Counted from the first letter of the stretch, positions 27,924 to 37,029 are shown. The stretch: 64,000 bases of DNA from Solirubrobacter soli DSM 22325 (GCF_000423665.1 NZ_KE384071.1:186001-250000); one strand, 5' to 3'. Notes: generated from the sequence alone by a model not told the origin. Translations and numbers: made by a program.

Positions 27924-30488
27924 ATGCCCGCCAGTGTCCGTTCGCGCCTCCCGCTCCTGGTGGGAGTGGCGCTCGCGCTGGAGTTCTGGGCCGAACTGTT
28001 CTTCACCGTCCCCGCGGACACGCCGTACCGCGGGCTCGTCTTCGTGCTCCTCGGCGTGCTCGCCGTCGCGGTCGTCGAAGGCCGCAAGTACCCGCTGGCG
28101 GGCGCGGTGACGGGCTACGGCGTCGTCGCGCTGCTCCCCGCGTTGTCGCACGTCTACTACGACCAGCTGTTCCTGGCGTTCGCCGCGCCGTTCGTCACCG
28201 CCTACTGGCTCGGTGCGCACGGCTCGCGACGGACGCTGGCGATCGCGATCGTCCCGTGCACGGTGTTGTCCGCGATCGCGACCGAGCCGTACGACAACGA
28301 GCGCTTCACCGGCGCGCTGTTCACGGTGATGATCTCGCTGGTGGCGCCGATCGTCGTCGGGCGCCTGCTGCGCAGCCGCGCGGCGCTGAACCGCGCGCTG
28401 CGCGAGAAGGCGGCGCTGCTCGAGCGCCGCCGCGAGGAGGCCGCGGGCCGCGCGGTCGTCGACGAGCGCACGCGGATCGCGGGCGAGTTGCACGACGTCG
28501 TCGCCCACGCGCTGAGCGCGATGACCGTGCAGGCCACCGGCGCGCGGCGGCTCGCGCTGACGCGACCGGAGCTCGCCTTGGCGGCCTTCGGCGCGATCGA
28601 GACGGCGGGCCGCGAGGCGCTCGACGAGCTCCGCCGCCTGCTCGGTGTCCTGCGCCGCGAGGACGCCGAGATCACGTTGAACCCGCAGCCGTCGCTGCGC
28701 CACGTCGGATCGCTCCTGCGCCGCACCGCGGCCGCGGGTCTCCCCGTGACGATCAAGGTCGAGGGCGACGAGCGCGAGCTCGCCGCCGGCCTGGACGTCA
28801 CCGCCTACCGCGTGGTCCAGGACGCGTTGGCGGCCGCGCTCGACGTGGGCGGCGCCGGCCGCGCCGAGGTGCGCCTGCGCTACAGCGCCGCCGCGCTCGA
28901 GGTCGTCGTCCGCGATGACGGCCCGGGCGCCGCCGCCGCCCGCCCGCTGATGGGCATCCGCGAGCGCGTCGTCCTGCACGGCGGCCGCTTCGTCGCCTCC
29001 CCCCGCCGCGGCGCCGGCGGCCACATCGTCCGCGCGACCCTCCCCCTCGACGGCGCTCCGATCGCCCAGACCGACGAGCCGGCGGAGCCGCCGTGCGAGC
29101 TCTCCCAGCGCCGCGACCGCGCCCTGCGGAGCCTCCGCGCGGCGACGCTGGGCCGCGTGGCGGCGCTGCGCACGCGCGGTGTGACGGCGCGACGCGGCGA
29201 CGCGACCGAGCGCCGCGGCCTCCCGCCCGCGTCCGCCGCCGTGGGCGCGCCAGCCGGCGCACGGCCGCTCGGCGCCGCGCCCGTGTCGCTCGCCGCGCCC
29301 GCCCCGCGTGGCGCCGCGTCGCGGCTCTTCCGGCGGCTCAGCCGCGCCGATCGGTTCGACCTCGCGGGCGCCGCGGTGCTCGCCGTCGCCGGGATGGTCG
29401 AGGTCGCGTTCCTCCCCACCCTGAGCGGGCCGCTGGTCGCGAACCTCGTCGTGGCGCTCGGCTACACGCTGCCGTTCGCGTGGCGGCGGAGGGCGCCGAT
29501 CCCGGCGGCCCTCACCGTGGTCGTGGCGACGCTGACGATGGCGTTCTTCCTGACGCCGATCAAGGACCTGTTCGTGCCGTTCGTGGTCGTGCTCGCGGTC
29601 GTCTACACCGCGGCCGCCTATCGCGACGGCGTCCAGGCGTACAGCGCGCTGGGGATGGTGCTGGTCGCGATGCCGATCATCGTCGCGACATTCGACCACC
29701 ACGAGCCGGGCGATTACTTCTTCCCGCCGCTGGCCGCGGTGCTGGCCTGGCTCGCGGGGCGGATCGTCCGCGCGCGCACCCGCCTCAGCGCCGAGCTGCA
29801 CGAGACCGCGGCGCGGCTCGCGGAGGCCAACGAGGACGCGCAACGCCAGGCCGCGACCGACGAGCGGCGGCGGATCGCCCGCGAGATGCACGATCTCGTC
29901 GCGCACTCGATGAGCGTGATGGTCGTCCAGGCGGGCGGCGCGCGGCGGATCCTCGCCAAGGACCCGGCCCGCGCGCTGGAAGCCGCGACCCGCATCGAAC
30001 GCACCGGGCGCGAGGCGCTCGGCGAGATGCGCCATCTGCTCGGCGTGCTCAACGGCTCCGACCAGCCGCCGGCGCTCGCGCCGCAGCCGACGCTGGCCGA
30101 GATCGGCGAGCTCGTCGCCCGCGCCCGCGCCGCCGGGCTGCCGACCGTGCTCGAGTTCCGCGGCGACCGTCGCGACCTGCCCGCCGGCCTCGACCTCGCC
30201 GCGTACCGCATCGTGCAGGAGGGCCTGACCAACGCCCTCAAGCACGCCGGCCGCGCGCCCACGACGGTGATCGTCGACTGGTCGTCCGAGCACGCCCTCA
30301 CGCTCGAGATCCGCGATCACGGCCACGCCACGCCCCGCAACGGCGCATCCGGACACGGCCTCGTCGGCATGCGCGAGCGGGTGCGCCTCTACGGTGGCGA
30401 GCTGGACACGGGTCCCGCCGACGGCGGCGGCTGGCGCGTGCGCGCAACCCTTCCCATGGCAATCCGAGAAGAATTGACGGTGGCATGA
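27924..30488 (+). CDS. Tandem fused sensor histidine kinase (two NarL-type kinases in one chain)
   Basis: An 854-residue protein containing two complete DesK/NarX-type kinases. Module 1 (1-375): about six membrane helices, HisKA_3 with H190 (AGELHDVVAHALS), HATPase_c. Module 2 (about 440-854): about six helices, HisKA_3 with H656 (AREMHDLVAHSMS), HATPase_c with N box QEGLTNALKHAG and GHGLVGMRERV. A Pro/Ala/Arg-rich linker joins them. In module 1 the N box is QDALAAALDVGG: the Mg-binding Asn is A304, so ATP hydrolysis or phosphorylation there is probably lost although H190 remains. The ATG at 27924 is chosen because the first helix follows directly. The stop overlaps the regulator gene (ATGA). 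Likely controls the divergent exporter. Confidence 0.9.
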   Translation: MPASVRSRLPLLVGVALALEFWAELFFTVPADTPYRGLVFVLLGVLAVAVVEGRKYPLAGAVTGYGVVALLPALSHVYYDQLFLAFAAPFVTAYWLGAHGSRRTLAIAIVPCTVLSAIATEPYDNERFTGALFTVMISLVAPIVVGRLLRSRAALNRALREKAALLERRREEAAGRAVVDERTRIAGELHDVVAHALSAMTVQATGARRLALTRPELALAAFGAIETAGREALDELRRLLGVLRREDAEITLNPQPSLRHVGSLLRRTAAAGLPVTIKVEGDERELAAGLDVTAYRVVQDALAAALDVGGAGRAEVRLRYSAAALEVVVRDDGPGAAAARPLMGIRERVVLHGGRFVASPRRGAGGHIVRATLPLDGAPIAQTDEPAEPPCELSQRRDRALRSLRAATLGRVAALRTRGVTARRGDATERRGLPPASAAVGAPAGARPLGAAPVSLAAPAPRGAASRLFRRLSRADRFDLAGAAVLAVAGMVEVAFLPTLSGPLVANLVVALGYTLPFAWRRRAPIPAALTVVVATLTMAFFLTPIKDLFVPFVVVLAVVYTAAAYRDGVQAYSALGMVLVAMPIIVATFDHHEPGDYFFPPLAAVLAWLAGRIVRARTRLSAELHETAARLAEANEDAQRQAATDERRRIAREMHDLVAHSMSVMVVQAGGARRILAKDPARALEAATRIERTGREALGEMRHLLGVLNGSDQPPALAPQPTLAEIGELVARARAAGLPTVLEFRGDRRDLPAGLDLAAYRIVQEGLTNALKHAGRAPTTVIVDWSSEHALTLEIRDHGHATPRNGASGHGLVGMRERVRLYGGELDTGPADGGGWRVRATLPMAIREELTVA

Positions 30489-31153
30489 GCGTCCGACTCC
30501 TGATCGCAGACGACCAGGCGCTCGTCCGCGCCGGCTTCCGGATGATCCTCGACGCCGAGGACGACCTCGAGGTCGTGGGCGAGGCGACCGATGGCCTCGA
30601 CGCGGTCGAGCAGGTCCGCAGGCTCAGGCCCGACGTCGTGCTGATGGACATCCGCATGCCGGAGCTCGACGGGATCGAGGCCACGCGCCGCGTGCTCGCC
30701 CAGGCCGGCGAGCACCCCGTGCGCGTGCTGATGCTCACCACGTTCGACCTCAACGAGTACGTCTACGAGGCGCTGCGCGCGGGCGCGAGCGGCTTCCTGC
30801 TCAAGGACGTCCCGCCCGAGCAGCTCGCGGCGGGCATCCGGATCGTCGCCCAGGGCGAGGCGCTGCTGGCGCCGTCGATCACCCGCCGGCTGATCCAGGA
30901 GTTCGCCGCGGCCACGCCCACGCCGCCCGCGCCCCCGCCCGGCCTGAGCGAGCTGACCGCGCGCGAGCTCGAGGTCTTCCGCTGCGTCGCGCGCGGGCTC
31001 TCCAACGCCGAGATCGCGGCCGAGCTCGTGGTCTCCGAGACCACCGTCAAGACCCACGTCGCCCGGCTGCTGATGAAGCTCGGCCTGCGCGATCGCGTCC
31101 AGGCCGTCGTGCTGGCCTACGAGTCGGGCATCGCGGTGCCGGGCAAGAGCTGA
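30485..31153 (+). CDS. NarL/LuxR-type response regulator
   Basis: A 222-residue regulator. The receiver (1-120) has LIADDQ, phosphoacceptor Asp in VVLMDIRMPELDG and Lys in FLLKDV. A Pro-rich linker leads to a LuxR-type helix-turn-helix (about 155-215, LTARELEVFRCVARGLSNAEIAAELVVSETTVKTHVARLL). ATG start overlaps the fused kinase stop, so the two are co-translated and form one system. Its final 37 bases overlap the convergent small zinc-finger-like gene. Confidence 0.96.
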   Translation: MSVRLLIADDQALVRAGFRMILDAEDDLEVVGEATDGLDAVEQVRRLRPDVVLMDIRMPELDGIEATRRVLAQAGEHPVRVLMLTTFDLNEYVYEALRAGASGFLLKDVPPEQLAAGIRIVAQGEALLAPSITRRLIQEFAAATPTPPAPPPGLSELTARELEVFRCVARGLSNAEIAAELVVSETTVKTHVARLLMKLGLRDRVQAVVLAYESGIAVPGKS

Positions 31154-31365
31154 CTCCCGCCTGGCGCCGGGGGCCCGACCGAGGTCCCCGCGCCGCCCCA
31201 GCCGAACGACGGCTCGGGCTTTCCATTCGCCATCAACCTGACCCGCCCCGACCCGTCACACGCGTAGCAGTGCGACGTCTCCCGGTACGTCTTCGAGTGG
31301 TGGACGATCCGCTTTCCCAGCCCGCGACACTGCAGGCACATCCGTGTCCTGTCAAACAAACCCAT
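31117..31365 (-). CDS. Small DnaJ-type Cys-rich zinc-finger-like protein
   Basis: An 82-residue protein. MCLQCRGLGKR and HCYACDGSGRVRL give two C-x2-C-x-G-x-G motifs, as in the Cys-rich domain of DnaJ (which has four), about 24 residues apart. This should bind one zinc. The C-terminal half is Gly/Pro-rich and may be disordered. It starts at ATG 31365 and overlaps the convergent regulator gene by 37 bases. The preserved Cys pairs argue for a real gene, but the small size and overlap leave doubt. Confidence 0.62.
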   Translation of the reverse strand: MGLFDRTRMCLQCRGLGKRIVHHSKTYRETSHCYACDGSGRVRLMANGKPEPSFGWGGAGTSVGPPAPGGSQLLPGTAMPDS

Positions 31366-31413
31366 CGGTGCGAGAGCGTACCCGACGCTCGCTCAGGATT
31401 CCTGGACTAAGTG

Positions 31414-32367
31414 CTAGGCCGCGAGTGCTGTGCCTCCCGCGGTCCGCAGCCAGACAATGTCGCCCGCGCTGAGGTCGAGCTGCTCGGCCTCGGTGCGCGT
31501 GAGCTGCGCGAAGACCGGCTCGCCCTCGGGCAGCAGGAGCTCGACGCGGACCTCGAAGCCCAGGTAGCTGACCCGCTGGACCTGCGCCTCGCGGCCGCCG
31601 CTGTCGGGATCGGGGTCGATCGCGATGTCGTGCGGGCGCACCAATGAGCGATCGAAGCGCGCTACCGGGCCGAGGAAGCCCATCACGAACTGGTTCGCCG
31701 GCCGGTCATAGAGCTCGCGCGGCCCGCCGACCTGCTCGATGTGGGCGTTGTCCATCACCGCGATGTTGTCGGCGATCGACATCGCCTCCTCCTGGTCGTG
31801 GGTGACCAGGAGCGTGGTGACGTGGACCTCGTCGTGCAGCCGCCGCAGCCACTCGCGCAGCTCGGCGCGGACCTTCGCGTCCAACGCGCCGAACGGCTCG
31901 TCGAGCAGCAGCACGCGCGGCTCGACGGCGAGCGCGCGGGCGAGCGCCATCCGCTGGCGCTGGCCGCCTGACAGCTGCTGCGGGTAGCGCGTGGCGAACC
32001 CCGCGAGCCCGACGATCGTCAGCAGCTCGTCGACCCGCGAGTCGATGCGCTCCTTCGGCGTCTTGCGGATCTTCAGCCCGAAGGCGACGTTGTCACGCAC
32101 GGTCATGTGCTTGAAGGCCGCGTAGTGCTGGAACACGAACCCGATGCCGCGCTTCTGCGGCGGGACGCCGGTGACGTCGTCGCCGTGGATCTCCACCGAC
32201 CCCGAGTCGGCGAACTCGAGCCCGCCGATGATGCGCAGCAGTGTCGACTTGCCCGAGCCGGACGGCCCGAGCAGCGCGGTCAGCGAGCCGTCGGGGATCT
32301 CCAGGGACACGTCGTCCAGGGCGACGAAGTCACCGAAGCGCTTCGTCACATGCGACACGGTGATCAT
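31414..32367 (-). CDS. cysA: Sulfate/thiosulfate ABC transporter ATPase CysA
   Basis: A 317-residue ATPase energising sulfate import. Walker A GPSGSGKST, Q loop VFQHYAAFKHMTV, signature LSGGQRQR, Walker B LLLDEPFGALD, switch His VTHDQEEAM. The C-terminal TOBE-like regulatory part (about 235-317) is shorter than in Escherichia coli CysA (365). FVFQHYAAFKHMTV is typical of CysA. ATG 32367 has a strong GAGGAGG site eight bases upstream and overlaps the CysW stop (ATGA). Last gene of the binding protein-cysT-cysW-cysA operon. Confidence 0.95.
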   Translation of the reverse strand: MITVSHVTKRFGDFVALDDVSLEIPDGSLTALLGPSGSGKSTLLRIIGGLEFADSGSVEIHGDDVTGVPPQKRGIGFVFQHYAAFKHMTVRDNVAFGLKIRKTPKERIDSRVDELLTIVGLAGFATRYPQQLSGGQRQRMALARALAVEPRVLLLDEPFGALDAKVRAELREWLRRLHDEVHVTTLLVTHDQEEAMSIADNIAVMDNAHIEQVGGPRELYDRPANQFVMGFLGPVARFDRSLVRPHDIAIDPDPDSGGREAQVQRVSYLGFEVRVELLLPEGEPVFAQLTRTEAEQLDLSAGDIVWLRTAGGTALAA

Positions 32368-33134
32368 GCTCGCCTCCTCTGCAGCGTGGTCATCAGGATC
32401 AGGGTCAGGACCGCGAGGCCCATGAGCACCGTCGACGCCGAGTACGCGCCGAAGGCGTTGTGGTCGTCGATGTAGCGGGCGTGGACGAGCAGCGTCAGCG
32501 TCTGCGACTCGCCGGGCACGCCGCCGGCGACGACGGTCAGCGCGCCGAACTCGCCGAGCGAGCGCGCCACGGTCAAGACCACGCCGTAGGCGACGCCGAT
32601 CTTGATCGCGGGCAGCGTGACCCGCCAGAACGTCTGCCACCGCGAGGCGCCGAGGGTCGCCGCCGCCTCCTCCTGCTCGGTGCCGATCTCGTGCAGCACC
32701 GGCTCGACCTCGCGCACCACGAACGGCAGCGTCACGAAGGTCGTCGCCAGCACCATGCCCGGCAGCGAGAAGATCACGGGGATCGCGTCGTCGAGCCAGC
32801 CGCCGCTCCCCCAGAAGAGGATCAGCGACACGCCGACGATCACCGGCGAGACCGCGAACGGCAGGTCGACGACCGCCTGCAGCAGGCCCTTGCCGCGGAA
32901 GTCCCCGCGCGCCAGCGCCAGCGCGGTGACGAGGCCGAAGACGACGTTGAGCGGCACGACGATCGCGACGATCGTCAGCGACAGCGTGATCGCGCTGATC
33001 GCCGCGGGGGTCGACACCGACTCCCAGAACGCGACGAACCCGTGCTCGAAGGTGCGGTACAGGATCATCCCCAGCGGGACGAGCACGAGGGCGCCGAGGT
33101 AGGCGAGCGCGCTGTAGCGCAGGAGGTACTTCAT
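32364..33134 (-). CDS. cysW: Sulfate ABC transporter permease CysW
   Basis: A 256-residue permease with six membrane helices. The EAA loop (EEAAATLGASRWQTFWRVTLPAIK) contacts the ATPase. The LVPLGMILYRTFEHGF N-terminal helix and the GEFGALTVVAGGVPGESQTL stretch are characteristic of CysW-type sulfate permeases. ATG overlaps the CysT stop and its stop overlaps the CysA start. Forms the membrane channel together with CysT. Confidence 0.95.
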   Translation of the reverse strand: MKYLLRYSALAYLGALVLVPLGMILYRTFEHGFVAFWESVSTPAAISAITLSLTIVAIVVPLNVVFGLVTALALARGDFRGKGLLQAVVDLPFAVSPVIVGVSLILFWGSGGWLDDAIPVIFSLPGMVLATTFVTLPFVVREVEPVLHEIGTEQEEAAATLGASRWQTFWRVTLPAIKIGVAYGVVLTVARSLGEFGALTVVAGGVPGESQTLTLLVHARYIDDHNAFGAYSASTVLMGLAVLTLILMTTLQRRRA

Positions 33135-33943
33135 CGCTTCGGCCTCGTGACGAAGCGGATCACGAACAGCACCGCGAACGAGATCAGCAGCAGCGCCACC
33201 GACACCGCCGCGGCGTTGGCCGGCCGGTCGATCTCGATCTGCTTGGCGATGTACTGCGACGCGACCTCGGTCTGACGCGGGATGCCGCCGCCGATCAGCA
33301 CGACGCTTCCGAACTCGCCGACGGCGCGCGCGAACGCGAGCCCCGCGCCGCCGAGCAGCGCCGGGTACAGCGCGGGCAGGATGATGCGACGGAAGATCGT
33401 CCACCCGCCCGCGCCGAGCGACGCGGCGGCCTCCTCCGCCTCGCGATCGACCTCCATCAGCACGGGCTGCACGGAGCGGACCACGAACGGCAGCGTCACG
33501 AACGCCAGCGCGACGATCAGCGCGGGCCGCGTGGCGTAGAGGTCGAGCCCGATCGGGCTGCGCGGGCCGTAGAGGCTCAGCAGCACGATCGACGCGACGA
33601 TCGTCGGCAGCGCGAACGGCAGGTCGATGATCGCGTTGACGAGGTTCTTGCCCTTGAAGTCGTCGCGCACCAGCACCCACGCGATCAGCGTGCCGGTGAC
33701 GACGTTGATCAGCGCCACGATCGCCGAGATCACGACCGTGATCAGCAGCGCGGCGCGGGCCGCGGGCGCGTTGATCGCGTCCCACAGCCCGCCGATCCCG
33801 TTGTCGAGCGACTTCGTCAGCACCGCCGCCAGCGGCAGCAGGACGATGACGCTCAGCCACAGTGACGCGATGCCGAGCCCGAGCGGCCCGACGGCCGCGC
33901 CGGTGCTCGCGCGCGCCCGGCGGCGAGGAAGCGCGACCGCCAT
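33131..33943 (-). CDS. cysT: Sulfate ABC transporter permease CysT
   Basis: A 270-residue six-helix permease. The EAA motif is EEAAASLGAGGWTIFRRIILPAL; GEFGSVVLIGGGIPRQTEVASQYIAKQIE matches the CysT/CysU signature region. It begins four bases after the binding-protein stop, the only non-overlapping junction in this operon. Partner of CysW in the sulfate channel. Confidence 0.95.
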   Translation of the reverse strand: MAVALPRRRARASTGAAVGPLGLGIASLWLSVIVLLPLAAVLTKSLDNGIGGLWDAINAPAARAALLITVVISAIVALINVVTGTLIAWVLVRDDFKGKNLVNAIIDLPFALPTIVASIVLLSLYGPRSPIGLDLYATRPALIVALAFVTLPFVVRSVQPVLMEVDREAEEAAASLGAGGWTIFRRIILPALYPALLGGAGLAFARAVGEFGSVVLIGGGIPRQTEVASQYIAKQIEIDRPANAAAVSVALLLISFAVLFVIRFVTRPKR

Positions 33944-33947
33944 GCGA

Positions 33948-34985
33948 CTAGCTCGTCGCCTTGTCGTAGATCTTGGCCACCGAGCCCTTGTCCGGGTCGA
34001 AGAGCTCGTCGTTGACCTTGCTCCAGCCGCCGAGGTCGTCGATCGTCCACAGCTTCTTCGGCGCCGGGAAGTCGGAGGCGAACTCCTGCGCGACCGTCGG
34101 GTCGACCGGGCGGAAGCCGGCCTCGGCCCACGCCTTCTGGCCCTCGGGCGTGTACTGGAAGTCGACGAACGCCTTCGCCTGCTCGAGGTGCTTGGAGGTG
34201 TTCACGACCGCGATCGGGTTCTCGATCTTGAACGTCGTGTCGGGCGTGTGGTGCTCGACGGCCTCGCCCGAGCGCTCGGCGAACAGCGCCTCGTTCTCGT
34301 AGGAGAGCAGCACGTCGCCGGTGCCCTGCAGGAAGGTCTCGGTCGCCTCGCGGCCGGACTTCGGCTGGACCTTGATGTGGTCGCCGATCAGCTTCGACAG
34401 GTACGCGAGACCGGCCTTGGGGTCGGCACCGCCGTTGGACTTCTCGGCGTACGGCGCCAGCAGGTTCCACTTCGCGCTGCCCGAGGAGAACGGGTTGGGC
34501 GTGACGACCTCGACGCCCGGCTTGAGCAGGTCGTCCCACGTCGTGATGTTCTTGGGGTTGCCCTTGCGGGTCACGATCGTCACGACCGAGCCGAAGGGGA
34601 TGCCCTTGTGCTCGTTCTGGTTCCAGCTCGCATCGACGAGACCGGCCTTGACCAGGCGGGTGACGTCGGGCTCGACGCTGAAGTTCACGACGTCGGTCGG
34701 CAGGCCGGCCTCGACCTTGCGCGACTGGTCGCCGGAGGCGCCGTAGGACTGGCTGAACGTGATCCCCTTGCCCTCGGGCGTCGCGTCGAACGCGGGGATG
34801 ACCTTGTCGAAGCCGACCTTCGGCACGGCGTAGGCGACGAGCGACAGCTTCGTCGACGCTCCACCGCCGCCGCTCGCGGCGGACTTCGCGGTGTCGCTGG
34901 TGCCGCCGACCTCATCGCTGGCGCCGCCGCACGCCGCCACGACCAGGGCGAGGAGGGCGACCGCCAAGGCAGTGGCGTTCTTCAC
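33948..34985 (-). CDS. Sulfate-binding lipoprotein
   Basis: A 345-residue lipoprotein with signal peptide and lipobox LVVAACGG, Cys about residue 19. The family 1 sulfate-binding fold shows SQSYGASGDQSRKVEAGLPTDVV, which is the anion-binding stretch in Sbp/CysP, and NPFSSGSAKWNLLAPYA. The start is GTG 34985 with AAGGAG nine bases upstream; longer readings would run through the operator region. It captures sulfate outside the membrane for CysTWA. Sbp and CysP cannot be separated by eye. Confidence 0.95.
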   Translation of the reverse strand: MKNATALAVALLALVVAACGGASDEVGGTSDTAKSAASGGGGASTKLSLVAYAVPKVGFDKVIPAFDATPEGKGITFSQSYGASGDQSRKVEAGLPTDVVNFSVEPDVTRLVKAGLVDASWNQNEHKGIPFGSVVTIVTRKGNPKNITTWDDLLKPGVEVVTPNPFSSGSAKWNLLAPYAEKSNGGADPKAGLAYLSKLIGDHIKVQPKSGREATETFLQGTGDVLLSYENEALFAERSGEAVEHHTPDTTFKIENPIAVVNTSKHLEQAKAFVDFQYTPEGQKAWAEAGFRPVDPTVAQEFASDFPAPKKLWTIDDLGGWSKVNDELFDPDKGSVAKIYDKATS

Positions 34986-35006
34986 GGGAAGGGCTCCTTG
35001 AAATAG

Positions 35007-35064
35007 ACAAATCCCGACTGGGATTCGCCATATTAGCCCAATACCACTAACCCGATGGGATTTA
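35007..35064 (-). promoter_or_regulatory. Paired operators and promoter of the sulfate operon
   Basis: Operator 1 is AATCCC-GACT-GGGATT (35010-35025). Operator 2 is AA-CCC-GAT-GGG-ATT (35049-35062). TAATAT on the minus strand (35030-35035) is a good -10 box between them. Operator 2 then falls on the -35 region and operator 1 near the transcription start, the expected geometry for repression. The Rrf2/CymR-like gene ends next door and is the likely binder. Confidence 0.65.
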
Positions 35065-35070
35065 TAACTG

Positions 35071-35532
35071 TTATCGAGTATGCCAGGCGTCGGGATCGTC
35101 CGCCAACGCGTCAACTTGCGTCGGCAGCGACCCCGCGGCGAGGTCCGCGAGCGTGACGTGCTCGACCACGTCGCGCAGGTTCTTGCGCACCGCGATCCAC
35201 ACGCGCTGCAGCGGCTCGGCGGGCCCGGAGTAGGTCACACCCTCGGGCCGTTCGCCACGCACCGCGGCGAGCGGACCGTCGACGGCGCGGATGATGTCGG
35301 CCACCGTGATCTCCTCCGCCGGGCGGTTGAGCCTGTGGCCTCCCTCCGCCCCGCGCACGCTCTGGACGAGTCCGGCGTGGCGCAGGTCGGAGAGGATGTT
35401 CTCGAGGAAGCGCTGGGGGATTCCCTGGGCGGTCGCGATCGCTTCGGCGCGCACAGGCGCGCCCTTGTCTTGGGCGGCCGCGAGCTCGGCGGCCGCCCGC
35501 ACCGCGTAATCGGCCTTGGCGGAGACTTTCAC
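35071..35532 (-). CDS. Rrf2-family regulator, CymR-like (no Fe-S cysteines)
   Basis: A 153-residue protein with the Rrf2 winged helix (MKVSAKADYAVRAAAELA, FLENILSDLRHAGLVQSVRGAEGGHRLNRPAEEITVADI). No Cys is present in the whole protein, so it cannot bind a cluster as IscR/SufR does. This fits the CymR subgroup, which senses cysteine status through interaction with cysteine synthase. It lies between the sulfate and methionine-type transporter operons, both of which carry related inverted repeats upstream. Regulation of sulfur uptake is a strong inference. Confidence 0.9.
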   Translation of the reverse strand: MKVSAKADYAVRAAAELAAAQDKGAPVRAEAIATAQGIPQRFLENILSDLRHAGLVQSVRGAEGGHRLNRPAEEITVADIIRAVDGPLAAVRGERPEGVTYSGPAEPLQRVWIAVRKNLRDVVEHVTLADLAAGSLPTQVDALADDPDAWHTR

Positions 35533-35549
35533 CCGCGCATTGTGACCTC

Positions 35550-36365
35550 CTAGAACGCCGGGAGGACCGCGCCCCGGTACTTCGAGTCGATGAAGTGCTT
35601 GACCTCGGGTGACGTCAGCAGCTGCGCGAGCTTCTTCACGCGCGGATCGTTGCGCTCCTCAGGGAGCGTCACGAGGATGTTCTGGTTCGGGTTGTTCTGC
35701 GCCTGCTCGAGCGCGAGCGCGTCCTCGGCCGGCGTGAGCTTGGCCTCGAGCGCGTAGTTGCCGTTGATGACGGCGAGGTCCGCGTCGTCGAGCGCGCGCG
35801 GCGTCTGCGCGGCTTCGACCTCTGCGAACTTCAGGTTCTTCGGGTTGGCCGCGATGTCGCGGACGGTCGCGGTCTCGCCCGAGTCCTTGAGCGTGATCAG
35901 CTGGTTGGCGGCGAGTAGGCGTAGCGCGCGGGCCTCGTTGGTGGCGTCGTTGGGGATTGCCACCTGGGCGCCGTCCGGCACCTCCGTGAGTGCCTTGACC
36001 TTCTTGGAGTAGATCCCGAGCGGCTCGATGTGGACGCCGACGATCGAGACCGCCTTGAAGCCCCGCGCCTTCTCCTGGTCGGCCAGGTACGCGGGCGTCT
36101 GGAAGTAGTTGGCGTCGAGCTGGTGGTCGACGAGCGCCGTGTTCGGGAGCACGTAGTCCGTGAACTCCTTGACCTCGAGCTTCAGGCCGGCCTTGGGCGC
36201 CAGGTCCTTCGCGATGTAGTTGAGGATCTCGGCGTGGGGAACGGGGGAGGCGCCCACCACGAGCGGCTTGTCCGGCGAGCTGTTCGCCGCCGGCTTGGCG
36301 TCGTCGCCGCCGCACGCGGCGACACCCAGGGCGAGGGTCGCCAGGGCGAGTGCGAGGAGTCGCAT
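35550..36365 (-). CDS. metQ: MetQ-type methionine ABC transporter binding lipoprotein
   Basis: A 271-residue NlpA-family lipoprotein: signal with lipobox GVAACGG, then LVVGASPVPHAEIL, the family opening. YFQTPAYLADQEKARGF and IPNDATNEARALRLLA are conserved NlpA ligand-site stretches, and the C-terminus YRGAVLPAF is usual. ATG 36365 has AAAGGAAA directly upstream, overlapping the end of metI. Third gene of the metN-metI-metQ operon. Confidence 0.94.
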   Translation of the reverse strand: MRLLALALATLALGVAACGGDDAKPAANSSPDKPLVVGASPVPHAEILNYIAKDLAPKAGLKLEVKEFTDYVLPNTALVDHQLDANYFQTPAYLADQEKARGFKAVSIVGVHIEPLGIYSKKVKALTEVPDGAQVAIPNDATNEARALRLLAANQLITLKDSGETATVRDIAANPKNLKFAEVEAAQTPRALDDADLAVINGNYALEAKLTPAEDALALEQAQNNPNQNILVTLPEERNDPRVKKLAQLLTSPEVKHFIDSKYRGAVLPAF

Positions 36366-36375
36366 GCGTTTCCTT

Positions 36376-37029
36376 TCAGGTATGAGAGAGGCGTCTCGCC
36401 AAGCGATCGCCGAGGAACTGCAGGACCTGGACGAGGGCCACGAGGACGACCACGGTCGCGACCGTGATGGAGGTCTCGTAGCGCTGGTAGCCGTAGCGGA
36501 TCGCCACGTCGCCCAGGCCACCGCCGCCCACCGCACCCGCCATCGCGGAGTAGCCGAGGACGCCGATGGTGGTGATGGTCACGCCGGCCACGAGCGAGGG
36601 GAGCGCTTCGGGGATGAGGACCTTCGTGACCACGTCGCGGCGACGGGCGCCGGACGCGAGGGCGGCCTCGACCAGGCCGCCCGGGACCTCGCGCAGCGCC
36701 GTCTCGACGATCCGCGCGAAGAAGGGGATGGTCGCCAGAGCGAGCGGGACGATCGCGGCGGTGGTGCCGATCGTCGTCCCCACGAGTGCCCGTGTGAGCG
36801 GGATCACCGCGACCAGCAGGATGATGAACGGCACCGAGCGCCCGACGTTGACGATCGCGCCGAGCAGCCTGTTCAGGAGCGGCTGCTCGAGGATCTGCCC
36901 GCGGCCGCTGATCAACAACAGCACGCCGAGCGCGAGCCCGAGCGGGATCGTCACCGCCATCGCGATGCCGACCATCACGAGCGTCTCGCGGGTCGCCTGC
37001 CAGATCAGGGAAGTGGTGTCCTCGTTCAC
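36376..37029 (-). CDS. metI: MetI methionine ABC transporter permease
   Basis: A 217-residue permease with five or six helices. The EAA loop is EAALASGARRRDVVTKVLIPEALPSLVAG; NVGRSVPFIILLVAVIPLTRALVGT and YSAMAGAVGGGGLGDVAIRYGYQRY are diagnostic of MetI. GTG start overlaps the metN stop (GTGA). Transports methionine or a related sulfur compound with MetN and MetQ. Confidence 0.95.
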   Translation of the reverse strand: MNEDTTSLIWQATRETLVMVGIAMAVTIPLGLALGVLLLISGRGQILEQPLLNRLLGAIVNVGRSVPFIILLVAVIPLTRALVGTTIGTTAAIVPLALATIPFFARIVETALREVPGGLVEAALASGARRRDVVTKVLIPEALPSLVAGVTITTIGVLGYSAMAGAVGGGGLGDVAIRYGYQRYETSITVATVVVLVALVQVLQFLGDRLARRLSHT

